A stretch of DNA of 64,000 nt. Source: Epiperipatus broadwayi (taxonomy: Eukaryota; Onychophora; Udeonychophora; Euonychophora; Peripatidae). Shown here piece by piece: positions 47,366 to 60,702 of this stretch. A model generated the notes under the pieces. It did not search any database. It was given only the letters and a program-made list of their open reading frames with translations, and was not told the DNA's origin. Each line of letters starts with the position of its first letter. The stretch's first letter is position 1. Location: assembly GCA_028023455.1 (NCBI GenBank), contig JAQFVV010012512.1:3013935-3077934 (forward strand), given 5' to 3'. The position numbers were made by a program, and so were the translations under genes.

Positions 47366-47655
47366 ATGACTCGGCTCAGTAAAGTTACAATAAATTTAAA
47401 GAAAGAAATGATGATCGAGAGATGTATAATCAGATAGAGACCAAATCCCATACTAAGATAATTATAACCATTATGGCATCTTAAAGATTTACCAATAAGC
47501 AATACAAAGAATGACTTGGCTCAATGGAGTTACAATAAATTTAAAAAAAGAGATGATGATCCAGAGATGTATGATCGGATAGAGACCAAATCCTGTACTA
47601 AGATAATTATAATCATTATGGCATCTTAAGTATTTACCAATAAGCAATACAAAGA
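47366..47655 (+). repeat. Tandem duplication, two 145 bp units
   Basis: Units 47366-47510 and 47511-47655 align at period 145. Each runs from GACT(C/T)GGCTCA through GTTACAATAAATTTAAA, GATAGAGACCAAATC and TACTAAGATAATTATAA to TACCAATAAGCAATACAAAG. It directly follows the purine tract. Confidence 0.9.
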
Positions 47656-50600
47656 TAAATTTTAAAATTATTAGTTAATAGTTATTGGAATTGGCCTACC
47701 ATCTGATCACACACTCTGAATAAGAATAAATTATACTTTGGTGGAAGAACTATTCTACTAAATTAAAACTAACAAGGCAACAAGAGTAAACAATCTCAGG
47801 GTTTTTTTTAAAAAAACTAAAAGTCTTGTGCAAAAATAACATATTAAATTAAGTTGCCTGCTAAAGAATTGCTAAGATAAATAAACAAGTGAGTGATATC
47901 TTGGCTGATCATAAAATAACTACCTTATTTTTCAATCATTAAACAAAACAAATATTAATTTAAAAATTTAATGAATCAATTTTAATTTAAGCTAATAATG
48001 GTCTATTACCCAAGACATTACTCGAGCAAGGAAAAGGGCAAGAGTACTTTTTATGTATTTCCCATACTCACAGACAACCTACTTAAGACCTCAAATGCAG
48101 ATGGATTATAAAATTCTAAAATAAAATGATGATAGACAATGTGCAGTTAATGTAAGATAATGTGCAGCTTTTAAAATAATAGAAAATAATACATAATCTT
48201 TTGAGGCACTAATATTCTTTATCTCATATTGCAGAATCTTCAATCTGAGAAGATATAATGATAAGTTAAAATCAATTATAAATGTGCATTTAATTAAGTA
48301 TCTGATAGAATGTAATTATCTGTTACTGTGATTCAATCTGAGAATCACTTAAATTGGCATGGTTTTGTAATTCAAACCAGTATCAGAATATATTTTATAA
48401 TCTTTATAATATGTTTATGAACTTTTGAATTGAAAATTTTTATGAACTGTGAAACTCAAGCTTTAATGAACTTTGGAACCTAAGACAATAATATTTTCAT
48501 ATAAAAATAAAGCAAACAGAAACAAAAACTTTTTGAAATAATAATAATAAGGTTTATTATTTAAAACAATATCAAGAAAATATTTACATTCAATTTTACC
48601 ACAAGCATTGCCAACATGGTGCTGGAATCTTTTTATTACAAATATTTTGACTTTGTTTAAAATTTTATTTTGGCTTACAAAATAAAATAAAAATAATATG
48701 AACAATTTCTTTAGCTTCAATTACTGAATACCTATCCTAGATTCTTTTAAATGGGTTGTTTTAATAAACAAAATACTCAATAATGAATACCTATAATAGC
48801 AAACAAAGGCTATTTAATACCAAATTCTAATCTCTTTTAAAACAATCAGAGATTTCAAATCTTTAAAACTTAAATTAAAATAAACTGAGTTTAACAACCA
48901 CAATTCTATTTCTTTATTATAATTATTAGCATATTAACAACATGGTAGTGTTATCTAACAATCAGAATAACACATAAGAAACTTAAATTTATAATTCTGA
49001 GCTTAACAAACACTAAGCTGGAATAAGCATACTTAGCATGTATTTTTTAAAAATATTATCACCAGTTATATTGACATCACTAGGATTATAGCTAGTGATA
49101 TAATTAAGCAAATGTTTTAGCTAACTTTAAATTAAATTAAATATATGGGCCACTCATTCATCAGAGGTCATTCATACATTTTTTAAAATAAATTTTGTCC
49201 ACATAAAATATTACCCTGAATGTGTGTTAAAATTAAAGACCTAAAAACTTACAAATCCAGCAGTGAAAATCTGGATGAACATATTAAAATTAGTATGTGT
49301 GAATTGCCTCTTATACCATATGCATAATTTAACATACTTAAAATAAACATAGATTACTGTTGGTTGGCTTGTGCATGATAAAACTATCATAGCAACACAA
49401 TTCAAACATTGATATACCTATGAGCCTTAAAATAGCTACCACTCCCTGAAGAAACAAAGTTCCTCAAACAAGCATATCTTATCACAACAAACCTAAAACA
49501 AAATGCAACATCACCTACTGTGGTGGAACTTGGCATTAATTCATCATGAATGATAGGTCAAAAATATAAGAACATCTATGCTCCACAGAGCTGGATAAAA
49601 AAGTGGTGGCTTTCAAAAATACCTGAGGCAGAAAATAGGATGCCTGGACCTTGTCTACAGTGCATCAGGAACAGGAAAGATGCACCAGGAAAGCATGATC
49701 CTCTCTCATGAGATTCCAATGCTAATAAATGTGATAATCATCACTAGAAAAATACAACTATAAGATATACAATAAGCCACTAAGGACACAAGCACTATCA
49801 ATTCATGGAAAAGTAATACAATAAGGATGGAGGACCTTGTCTACTCCATAAAGCATACTCAAAATAGTTAACAAAGCCTAACTCTATGAAGCTAATAAAT
49901 ACTAACTAATGACAAGATATATACTTCACATGAATTAACTATGTTATCACTAAGAAATTTAAAATAACGACATGTATATCTAATGCAAGAACCAACAAAG
50001 CCAAATTGAGTCAATCAATACTATAAGAAATACTTTAAAATTAAATGCATATAAAATTCTTGGCAAAGGCACAATGCACACATAATAAAATATTTAATAC
50101 TAAAAAATATTGCGACTCGTGGACTTTAAAAGATTGCAAATTAAAACACGAGAATATTAATTCTTAATGCATATAAAATTATTTGCAGTTATTAATAATG
50201 TAGCATTCATAAAACAAATGAATGGAAAACTCTCTGATAAATCTCTTTGGCTGAATTAGAATAAAAACTGAGTGAAACATCCCACATATAATAAGATAAG
50301 ACTGTAATATTTAAATCTCTGGGAATGAAATTATCAAATAAACTTAATTTATAATACGCTTAATAAACATAAATAATAGCATATAATTTACCTGAGAATA
50401 GTAGAATATCAATCTACTTATTCTATAACCCATTAAACTTAAAATTGTTACATTAGTTTACCTGATATATTTATGCTCATAAGGTTACACATATTTTAAA
50501 ACAAAATGTATAACATAAATATTTTTCCGGTTTCCTTATTTTTTTTTTAAAAAACCAATAAAATACAGACAATAATAAAAATACAGTAATTTAAGTTCAT

Positions 50601-50854
50601 GGTGTCAGCTCCGTACTGGATTTCCATTCCAGATATGTAGATAATTTACTGAAAAATAATTTATTTGATGGTATTCAAAGCTCCTAGTCAAAAATGTTCA
50701 TAAGTATGACAATGATTGTTAATAAAAATGAAACATGTTTTTAATAGTTCTTCAAAGACATATTAATTTCTTCCTTTAAAGATATACACCTGGGTCTCTT
50801 TTTACACAGAGTTATTTAACACGATTTTGAAGTTATGCGATTCAGGTTTCACCG
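47656..50854. other. AT-rich noncoding DNA
   Basis: About 3.2 kb without a supported gene, TIR or repeat. The minus open frame at 48463-48720 is low complexity. The segment 49490-49880 is a little less AT-rich, and GGACCTTGTCTAC occurs twice (about 49647 and 49831). Confidence 0.4.
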
Positions 50855-50960
50855 GAAGTTGAACTCCAATAATATGCTATTACTTTAAATAATAAATTTC
50901 GCGCACTTAACGTTATATTGAAAGTATTGTAATAGCACATTACTATTGGAATTCGACTTT
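50855..50960. repeat. Imperfect inverted repeat, ~32 bp arms
   Basis: GAAGTTGAACTCCAATAATATGC (from 50855) pairs with GCACATTACTATTGGAATTC...GACTTT (50929-50960) with a few mismatches. The loop is about 42 bp. Possibly a small decayed foldback element. Confidence 0.6.
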
Positions 50961-53900
50961 CATGTTAGTAATTCAATATTTTCAGTGCTTTATAATAGTA
51001 AGATTTTATGCAATAATGAAATTAAAATCATGATTTCCACATTTTATGTATACACACATTAAATTTTACAAGATTATAATGTAAATTTGTTCAAACATTG
51101 TGCATGTTAATTTTGCATTTTAAATCACATTCTGTTTTTGCTTTTTAAAAAAGAACATAATAGCAGTGGGCACAATTAAAATTGAAAATTAAAGACAAAA
51201 ATAAGAATTTAATTTTTAGTTGTTAGATTAATTACTAATTACATTGTCACCAGAAAACCATTAATTAACACAACATGAGAGTGACGTTGGCGCTAGTTGT
51301 ATTTCATCTTGTGAAGAATCTGATTTTTTTATCAGTTTGCAAATGAACCTGCTTACTGGCAAATAGCGATAATAATTAAAACGTGTAAAAAAAAATATAA
51401 ATTACTGTAAATTATGCATAAAAATATATTGTTTTGAATAAAATTAAATATTATAGTTAAAAAAAGTTTGTCTTGTATCAATTTTTTTCAAATTTGAAAT
51501 TTTTTATTAGTCATATTTTATTTCCTTATTTTTTTTTTTTTTTTTGCGCGAATTTTAAAGTAATTTTACGTTGGTGCTTTGCTTTTATGCGAATTTTGAA
51601 AAATGACAGACCGCATCCTCCCTTTTACAATGTAAGTTACGTCTACTTTTGCGTGATTTCGTTTGCGCATGTTTTCTGAGGAACCTATCTATCACGTAAA
51701 ATGAGATCCAGGTGTACTAAATATTAAAACATTAAAATAATAAGATAGGTCGGCATTGGAAAAACAAATTCTTCAGCTGATAATATTTTCTAGCATCCCG
51801 GGTTTAAATTCACAATAATATTACTTTCTGATTTTTATTTACGCTTTCTCCTTTAAAAGAACTCATTTCTTTTTTTTATAAATATTTTTTTTTCTAAATT
51901 AGTTCTCATACAACATTTTGGAATTCTATTTCCAAATAACTTTCTATTCCCACTGCTTAGCATAAGATAGGAATTATTTTTCTTAAAGTTCATTTTTTTA
52001 TCTGTTTTTGACTTAGATAAAATAAGCTATTTTCATTTCAGGTCAATGTATAAGTAATAAACTTTTAAGATACACTATTATTTGAAAACTCATCCTTAAT
52101 TAATTGCAGTCTACAATATTTTGTCCAACTGTTTTTTGGAATAAGATAATTAATATCTCATATTCAATACATTGTAGTTGATCACTAAGCAAAGTTAATA
52201 TAAAAAAATTATACTAATGCTTAGCAGATAAACTTTATTCTTCCTAGTTTAGTGCAGTATATTTCTATCTTCTAAATTATATTAGAAATACACATTATCA
52301 AACATGAGTATATTTTAAAATCAATATTAAGTATCAAGAACAAATTTCAGACTTAATAACAGCTTTAAATAAATTTTATCACAAAGAGATTGACACATTT
52401 TAAAACTATAATACAGTTCACTATAATGTCTTTCAATTATCTTTGCTTCTATTTTAACTTAATTGGATAAATACTGAGTATCCTCCTGCCAAAATAGTTC
52501 AGTACAATAAAGTATTTAGCCATATAAATAAATACTAATGGTTTGTATCTTAATTTTAGTTTCCAAAAAGACATGCAATAATATGTAAATAGAATAAGAG
52601 ATGCATAACTTCCTGTAAACACTTTTTTTTTGTTACTATGGTTTCAAAATTTTGACTGAAAGTTGAATATCAGAAAATAGTTACCTTTTAATTTAGCCGT
52701 TCATGACTGTAAAACAATTTAAAAATATTTTTAAACATACTTTACTTTTAACAAAATAATAAGTTTTAAAGAAAATTACAACTTTTTTTATTTTTATTTT
52801 TAAGAGAAGTTCAGGATTAGGCCACACACAGACACCAGATCTTCTAGTCTCTTCCACACACCTATTTATATTTGATAATTTTTTTACTCTGCTCAGTTGT
52901 CAACCCCTCTCAAAACCAATCAAGGTTTATATTTAACTTTAACACTTTTGACAGATCAGCTGAAATTGATTACTGATGCAATTGATTTAATTATCTGAAC
53001 CCACATGGTCATTAAAAATCAAATTGAAAGTTAATTATTAACTATTTTATGTAACATTTTAAACAATTATTTATTACATAAAAATAAAATAAAATAGATA
53101 TAAAAAATATAATTAGTTTTATTTATCAAACCTTTAGATATTTAATTTTATAATTTTATTCATTCATTTGTTTTAAATCAATATTACAATTAAATTACTA
53201 TTTATTCCTACGTTCACATGTCTTCCATGCATGCACATACATTCGCACATGAGGATGACCTACAAACATGAACTTTGTTAATTACTTACAACTTATTTAA
53301 AATAACTACAAAATAAAAATACTAATGAATATTAAATTTAAAATAACTTTATAAGTTAAATACTAATTTAAATTACACCTTTAAATATTATTATACTGTT
53401 TTAATAAAATTTACAGATTATTTTTAAACTAATTTAATACTATTTATTCCAATTTATTTATAATATCAATTTATTATAGGTTATACATTAAAAATAAATA
53501 AAACAATAGTTACTTTATAATACATTTAATATTATTTATTAATTAAAACAACTATTCTGATATATTCTAAGACAATAAACTTACTGTCTTACATCTTTTA
53601 TTAAACTAATTAACATATACTATTGAAATATTTACACATAATCCTATAAATATTTAATAATTATTATAATACTACATAAGATTATCCTATACTATTCATT
53701 AACTAATTAACTTCTATTTTTATCATTACTGTTTTTTTAAAAAAATCAGAAAATTACAAATAAAAAGTTAAGCTAATATCCACTTTGGCACCTGTTGGAG
53801 CTAAGTGAAGTTTCACATATGTCCAATATTGTTATGCAGACATATGCATGCAAATACATTGTATCCTATGTATATTTGTGTGTGTAAATAAACAAGTCTA

Positions 53901-54116
53901 AATATTAAAAGTTTTAATAGAATTTTCCATCCATTATTTTAAATAAATTTCAACTATGATGTAACTAGGCAAATGTTCAATTAAAAATTGGCATTGCAAA
54001 CTGAAATTTTGTAATCTATTAATAATACTTATTCTGAACCATCCTAAACTAAATGTTAACATGCTGTTAATTTATTATTCAAACTTATATGGGGATTATA
54101 AGTCAGAAATAAATAT
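50961..54116. other. AT-rich noncoding DNA
   Basis: No supported gene. A T-run of about 17 lies at 51528-51545, overlapping a chance open frame (51473-51679). The segment 52800-52990 is slightly less AT-rich with no frame or copy here. It ends with the 8 bp target site ATAAATAT at 54109-54116. Confidence 0.4.
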
Positions 54117-56312
54117 GGTTGTAATGTGATAGCCGGGTGTGGCCGCGTCATGGCACTAATTATGTGTAAAAACACATAAAAATGCCATTTCCACGGCCGT
54201 TAATTATGAGTAATACAACACTGTTGTAGTATGCCGTATTATACAGGTAATACAACACTTTTGTTGTATTGCCTATTTATGCTGCTGTATGGCATTCCAT
54301 GGTAGTGGGTTTCATGATAGTGTAGGATATTTTGCACAATTGAATATTGTCTATCGTATGCTGTTTTGGTGTTTATATTTCAAGTGTACCTAATTTTTTA
54401 AATATAGAATACTTTTTTTTATTTGTATGTAAATGATGTCATGTAAATTATGAATAATTTAAAGTCAGTCAAAATCCTTCCCTCCACAAATTTAAATGTT
54501 TAAAACAGTGGCAAAGAGTAGATCCTATCATGATTTCCAAAACATAATGCATAAAATCACATTTTCCGCAAGTCAATATACAAGACAAGTGGAAATAGCT
54601 GAATGAAACATTCCAATTTATATATTGTCTGACTTGCCAACCACAGATTCTGATGCTGTATCATTTTTCCAAAATAAAAATATTTTACCAAATGATAAGC
54701 ACTGCAAGTTCGGGGAAAGAATGAAATTGTATAATTCAAAAAATATATGGCAATTTCGATGTTCGTCATGTCATGTACAACGTTCTATTTGAAAGAGAAC
54801 TTGGTTGGAAGGCTCCAGGATACATTTTTGCAAAGCACTTCATCTCATCTATTACTGGAGTCGTGATCAATTAACACAGGAAGCCATACATTCAGAGATG
54901 GGTATTAGCAAAAGTGCCATTGTGGAATGGACCACTGGACTACAAGAGTTGTGTTGTGAAAGTCTCTCATCCCGACTTTGCCATCAAATAGGTGGGCCAG
55001 GTTTAATCGTTGAAGTGAACGAAACGATGTTCACCCGCAGAAAAAATCACCAGGGAAGGATACTTCCACAACAGTGGATATTTGGTGGGATGTGTAGGGA
55101 GAGTGGAGAATGCTTCATGTCTCCCATTGCTTCCTGCTCTGCACCTACTCTTCTGGAGGCCATCAAAGACAACATTAAGCCCGGAATGACCATCTTCTCC
55201 GACTGTTGGAGGGGATACAAGAGGGACCTTGAAGATGCCGGTTTTAAACATCTTACTGTCAATCACCACTACAACTTTGTAAATCCTACAACAGGTGCTC
55301 ACAACCAAAATGTGGAGTGTCTTTGGGGCCTCTTGTAATGGTGAAACAAGAAACAACACAGAATTTCCAGAAAATTGCTTCAAAATTACCTGGGTGAGTT
55401 TATGTGGCGACGTCTACACAAAAACGAAGATCTGTTCTTGTGCATTCTGTCCGAGATGGCTTTCAACACCCAACCTATGCCAATATAGTGTGTTGTTTTT
55501 GTATGATACCAAAACAAATCAAAGTAAATGAAGGCCAGAATGTGAGATCAACATTGTGTTTTAAAAAAAAGAAATTTTTTTTTTTTATTAACGTTACTGT
55601 TTTTAAAATAAAAAGGAAGGAAAGGTGCTCAACATCGTATTTAAAAAAAGACATTATTTGTTTTGCATGTAGTTCTACAAAATTTGATTTGAGGGGGGTG
55701 GGGGAGGTAATTTGTTATTTTTTTTATGAATTTGAAAAAGAATTATTTTTTTTCAACAAAAAATATTGGAAACCCAGTGGGATTGCTGTTTCTTTTTATT
55801 AATTGTAGTCTACTTTTGTTTGTCAAAATTAAATGTAAAAAAAAAAAAAGCGGCAATCAAAAGACTACCAAAATATTTATTGTTTTTTTCGGTTGTTTGT
55901 ATTTGAGCAAAATTTTATTTTTTAAAAAAGAATTTGTTATTGTTTTTATTAAAAATATATATTTTTAACAAAATATCTAAAAATATTGAATGACGTATTC
56001 TACAAATAAAAGTCATGAAATAAGTAAATGTGTGCTTGTATCTTTTATAGAATAATAAATTGAAAACACAGTCTTCGTTTCATTATAAAAAAAGAAAACA
56101 AATTTATTTTAATGAAATTGTATAATAATGTAACATATTTTTTTGTAAAATATTTATATATAATTAAAAGAAGAATTATTTTAGTCAAATTATATTTAAA
56201 ACATCGTAAGTGATTGTTTTTAATAAGTGTTGGCCCGGTTTCATAATATTTGGTTGTTTTTACACATAATTAGTGCCATGACACGGCCACACCCAACTAT
56301 CACATTACAAAC
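54117..56312 (+). mobile_element. Merlin-superfamily DNA transposon, full length, inactivated
   Basis: Terminal inverted repeats of about 57 bp: the left end GGTTGTAATGTGATAG...GGGTGTGGCC and the inverted right end GTTTGTAATGTGATAG...GGGTGTGGCC share TCATGGCACTAATTATGTGT. The differences are few (for example CC/TT and CGCG/CGTG). It is flanked by ATAAATAT (54109-54116) and ATAAATAC (56313-56320), an 8 bp target duplication with one change, the Merlin length. The 2196 bp element carries one IS1595/ISXO2-type transposase broken by stops, followed by about 770 bp of AT-rich noncoding sequence before the right TIR. Confidence 0.93.
54607..55488 (+). pseudogene. Merlin (ISXO2-like) transposase, three in-frame stops
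   Basis: The single transposase of the element at 54117-56312, about 290 codons in one frame. In order it reads FFQNKNILPNDKHCKFGERM and WQFRCSSCHVQRSI (zinc ribbon with the second cysteine of the first pair missing). A TGA follows at 54790-54792, then LEGSRIHFCKALHLIYYWSR and MGISKSAIVEWTTGLQELCC. The catalytic core is LIVEVNETMF, then MTIFSDCWRGY (Asp at 55201-55203) and GAHNQNVECLW (Glu at 55315-55317). Family members usually have Asp where this has Asn (55018-55020, AAC). Next come TAA at 55336-55338, TGA at 55342-55344, and then LLQNYLGEFMWRRLHKNEDL and a final TAG at 55486-55488. Frame is preserved throughout, so decay is by substitution. No active protein is possible. Confidence 0.92.
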
Positions 56313-56320
56313 ATAAATAC

Positions 56321-58729
56321 ATTATATTTTTTTAAATTGGAAATATCACAACTTATTAATTTTTTTACAAGTAAACAAACTTCTTTCATAAAAAGTTATA
56401 AATAATAATTAAATGACTTTTATGGAATTATACATATAATTATTGAAATTTTTAAGGAATATTCTTTTTATTTTCCTATATAAATTTCAGCAATTTTACA
56501 ATTCGACAAACAAACTACTGAAAACTGACTTTGCAGACTAAAATAATGCAATCTATTTTTAAACCAGAAATAGGTCCAGTTTTTGCTTCTAAGTTTGATA
56601 TTTTGATCTGCAAATGTCAAAGTCTGGAACTGTTTGATTGTAAAGTAAAAAAAAAGCTAACCAGATAAAAAATGTATACATACTAAAAAAAATTTACAAA
56701 TATTATTTATATAACTAATATATTTGATAAAAAATGCTGAAATGAAAGTTGTGTGTACTTGAAATTCAAATTCGATTTTAAAATTGTGTGCGTTTTACAT
56801 ATTTGTTTTTAAAAAATGGCATATGTGTTTATTGCTCAGGAGTTTTTAAAAAGGTTCAGCACCAGAAGCAATCATGGGATCTTCCAATCCCAAGTCAGAT
56901 GCAAGTCTGGCATTCAAATGTCTTATACACTTTCAAGAAATAAAGCCATATGCTTTTTTTCTAAAACAAATTTGTAATAAAATTGATAAATATTGATATT
57001 AATATTTAGTAAGTTTAATCAACTGTAGTTTGTTTTTTTTCAACCAGTCTTTTTAAGTTTGGTATTATTAAATTGCCAAACATTATTTTGCTACTTATCA
57101 ACAAATAAGTGTATGAGAAAAACATGAATATTTTTTAAATTTAATGTTGTAATTTCCTAGTGATAAAAGAAGTCAGATGGTAGACAATATATGAAACATG
57201 ATAATCAAGAAAATCTATTTTAAACTTATATGCAAGTAAAAATTGAATAAACTTTTTAGACTTGATATTATAAAAATTAGTTTTTTGTACAATTTGGCCA
57301 TGAAAGAAAAGTCAGAAGAAAATATATTTATGATAAGCATATGTCTGCTACATGTTTTTATTATTATTCACACATTCACATAAGGTAATTTGTAAAGTAA
57401 TTGATATCAGTTGTATCTCAACCAATGCATTAATGTCTGAACTTTTTATTATTAATAATGTTGGGTGTGTGACAGCTGAAGAGAAGATTTTCTAGAGCAC
57501 AGTGGTAGTATTTACCTTCTTATTTCATTCATTATTTTTTTATAATTGATAATGATATAATTAATTTTAGTTTCATTAAGTTTAATGGCTATTTATTATA
57601 CTTGAATTATAAAATATTTAATGAACACACTTTTTAAGAGAATAAGAGGAAACATTCTAAATTAATCTATAGAGATGGTATGAATGAGAATATGACAAAC
57701 CAAAGCTATCAAGAGAGAATATAATGATGACCTAGCAGTAGAAAAGTTGTAAAAACATAAATGTTTGTGTGAATAATATTAATTTCAGTCATATTAATCT
57801 AACTTTTCATTAATTTAATATAAGTAGATTAGCTTAGGTTCAAAACTTAGGGGATTTTCATTTTAAACGATTAACCTGAATAATGGGGTAATAAAAATAT
57901 GGCCGCAGGTGATTAAAGATAAATAACTATCTTATGTCACAAATTCATTTGTACTTGGCTTTTAAACTAAAGCCAAAAATGTTCACAATGTTCACTTTAT
58001 GTGAATATGGAATGAAGGACGATTCCTCAAAAAAAAACAAAAAAACAATGCTAACATAAAAATGGCTAAAATATTTGCACATTATGTGTGATTTGAAGTT
58101 TAATGTTTTCTCAGTCAACTTCATTTGCATAACAAATTTAACATTACATTAAACGAATACAAAGAAATTTTAAGCAACAAAATAGAGACAACAGTAATAA
58201 ATACTGTAAACTTTTTTTGAATAACGAAGTTAAAATTTTATATTAAGTATATAAAAAAATTTGAATCATTGATAAACAACAAATAGAAACAAAAGTAATA
58301 AATTATAATACTTATTGAGGCTTTAGATGCCCATAGCCAATCTCTTGACCTAAATATTTATAATAGGAACTTGTGTATCTCTGTCTAAATAATGTTTATA
58401 TACAATATGTTGAAGAAAGTTACAGGTCAATAGACACAGAAACATTTAAAATCTAAGATTTCAGAAAATTTTATAAATTTATAAACAAATATCACTAGCT
58501 TTTTTTTAGTTTATAGTTATGACTTTAAGTATATTAATTACAATGTCTTATATTTCTAATTTTTATGCATCTAATAACTGTAATAAAAAGTGCTTTTATA
58601 ATATTTACTAAATAATTTTATTTTTTTAAACATATAAAAATAATTACTTACAATTATATTTATTTGTTTAGACGAATTTCTTTGATATCCTACCGAGATG
58701 AAAGTAATAATTACGCAGTAAGTTGAATC
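56321..58729. other. AT-rich noncoding DNA
   Basis: No gene, TIR or tandem repeat that I can support. The minus open frame at 57945-58130 lacks motifs. Confidence 0.4.
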
Positions 58730-59182
58730 TATCTATGTTTATCTTTTATTTTTAAATTCTGCTATTATAAAATAAAAATTTTTGATATATACGTTAATAA
58801 GTACTGTACAAATATATTATAAACATCATAGTTTAAATAAAATAATGTTTATCTTTTAGTTTTTAAATTCTGCTATTATATATATAAAACAAAATAAATG
58901 TCCGCTAATATTAATAATACAATAACGAAACTTAAATATATTTCAAACAACGGTAAACAATTTATAATATAATATAAATAAAAACTCATAAAGAAATATT
59001 TTCGATTATATTCATAAAATATTTCTTTATGAGTTTTTATTTATATTACATTATAAATTGTTTACCGTTGTTTGAAATATATTTAAGTTTCGTTATATAT
59101 ATATGTAAAACTTTTGATATATAGGTTGATAAGTACTGTACAAAGGTGTTATAAACAATATAGATTAAATAAAATAACTCAG
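58730..59182 (+). repeat. Tandem repeat of ~115 bp, second unit interrupted
   Basis: Unit 1 (about 58735-58848) runs TGTTTATCTTTTA...AAATTCTGCTATTATA, then TTTTTGATATATACGTTAAT, AAGTACTGTACAAA and TTTAAATAAAATA. Unit 2 starts at about 58848 with the same first half up to CTGCTATTATA (58877). Its second half (TTTTGATATATAGGTTGATA, AAGTACTGTACAAA, TTAAATAAAATA) only resumes at about 59113. The ~230 bp between is an insertion that contains the hairpin at 58922-59096. Confidence 0.85.
58922..59096. repeat. 175 bp near-perfect inverted repeat (hairpin)
   Basis: Left arm 58922-59002 and right arm 59016-59096 are reverse complements with one difference (ATAATATAAT versus ATAATGTAAT as read on one strand). 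The loop is 13 bases (59003-59015). The arms begin TAACGAAACTTAAATATATT. It sits inside the insertion that splits the second tandem unit and is followed by (TA)n. It could encode a long hairpin RNA or be a recent snap-back duplication. Confidence 0.88.
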
Positions 59183-59194
59183 TAATATCTAGAT

Positions 59195-60702
59195 CAGTCA
59201 TACTCAACCTTTTTTTTTCTTAGGCCACATATATTTGTATGCTACATTAAGTGGGCGCACATGCTGTAAAAGCGACCAGCAACTAATTGATGTCACATGA
59301 AAAAATGTCTGATTTCTCAATTCATACATGCCACAGGCTGTACATCACTTTTATTTTATATAAATATTTATTTAAATATCAATATGATTTTTGATATTTG
59401 AGATAAACTTTTAACAATTTTAAATAAATCTGGTTTATAAGTGCTACATGCTACTCTTAATATATCATTAAGGTGTGAATCAGTAAGTCTGTTTCTATAC
59501 ACATTCTTCACATAATTTCATTTTCGAATAAGATGATTCACAAAATTATATCGATGCGAACAATGTGAGCAACTTTTGTGAACACTTTTTGACAGTTTTA
59601 TATTTTTCAGGCACTAATTTCCAAAATTCTATATACTCCTTTGTCTTTCTTTTTTCTTTAAAAATGGCTTCCAAATTTCTGTCATTTTTAAATTCAACAA
59701 ATTCATCAAATAGCTTAACATAATCATGTCCAAATGCAGTTAATTGTGTAATAATTACTATTTCTAAATGTCAGGGATTTTCTATATGTAAGAGACAATT
59801 CTTAATATTTCTTAAATCTTGAAATCTACTTTTAAATTCTTTCAATAAGGTAGGTAAATAATTACATAGGTTTCTGAAAAAATATCAATACCATCTTGCT
59901 TAGCATTTGTCAATGTTGGAAAATGATGTTTTAGTTTTGCATCTCTTGATAGTAAATATTTAGTTTTTCTTTAAATGCAAATATTTTATTTGCCATTTGT
60001 GAAATAATTTCATTTTTGCCTTGCAAATTAATATTAAGATTACAAAAGTTTTCTTTGATGTCATATAAAGAAGATAAAAGACACTACCAACCATTATTGT
60101 CAAGTTCATTATAAACTTCATTATTTTCTTGTAAGAATGAAATAATTTTATAACATAATAAAAAAAGCAATCCAAAACTTTACATCTACTTAGCCATCAT
60201 ACTGAAGCATGCAAAAGTACATCACCATAATTACTATTTATTTCTGCCAAAAGATTTTTCAATCTTCTGTGGTTCAATTTTTGTGCTCAAATATAATTTA
60301 CAATGTTTATGATTGTTTTCATCACAACATCTACTACTTTAATGGATATATGTGCACCAAAGTTTTCTTGGTGAATTAAATAATGAAATGATAATAAATT
60401 TATTAGGTTGTATTTCTTTTTTAATAGGGGAACAAATCCCTTTTTGGATCCAATCATTGAAGCACATCCATCTGTGCACACGGAAACCAATTTTTTTTAT
60501 TTCAATATTATTATTCTCTAGAAAAGTACAAATACAATTGAGAAAATCACTATCTCTAGTTTCATCCTTCATAGGAAGAAATTTCAAAAAATCATCATAA
60601 ATTGAATTCTGTCCCATACAATATCTGACGAAAATGGCACATTGTGATGCTGCTGAAATGTCAGTTCTAGAATCAACAGCCAAACTTCTATTATAATATC
60701 TT
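59195..60702 (-). mobile_element. hAT element fragment, 5' end truncated by an LTR retrotransposon
   Basis: CAGTCATACTCAACC at 59195-59209 has the CAG...AACC form of a hAT terminus and lies just beyond the C-terminal end of a minus-strand hAT transposase remnant. The opposite terminus and the N-terminal coding part are absent. Homology stops at about 60700, where the LTR of the element at 60703-63057 begins. The flank beyond the retrotransposon (63060 onward) does not resume hAT coding. Confidence 0.7.
59400..60702 (-). pseudogene. hAT transposase remnant (ZBED5/SCAND3/GTF2IRD2-like)
   Basis: Minus-strand remnant covering the catalytic core and C-terminus of a hAT transposase. In order it shows SLAVDSRTDISAASQCAIFV (first catalytic Asp region), FLKFLPMKDETRDSDFLNCI, and VCTDGCASMIGSKKGFVPLL (second Asp region). 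The frame changes between the last two. Then come HYLIHQENFGAH and VVMKTIINIVNYI, and then scattered pieces of the helical insertion around 60175-59960. It ends with NVYRNRLTDSHLNDILRVAC, the dimerisation block, near 59430-59500. The block order agrees with family knowledge for ZBED5-type hAT proteins. The BED zinc finger and first ~200 residues are gone. Multiple frameshifts and stops make it inactive. It is a different lineage from the remnant at 14645-15288, judged by sequence. Confidence 0.85.

Noticed and set aside
46756-47502. 248-codon minus-strand open frame, the longest in the window
   Set aside because: It is the polypyrimidine complement of a GA-rich simple-sequence tract; composition (Ser/Leu/His/Phe/Ile) follows from the repeats and there is no domain.
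55003-55383. Minus-strand open frames opposite the Merlin transposase
   Set aside because: They are shadows of the plus-strand transposase, whose motifs are unmistakable.
56313-56320. Merlin target duplication called as 9 bp
   Set aside because: Extending by one base on either side breaks the match; 8 bp with one change is the best fit.
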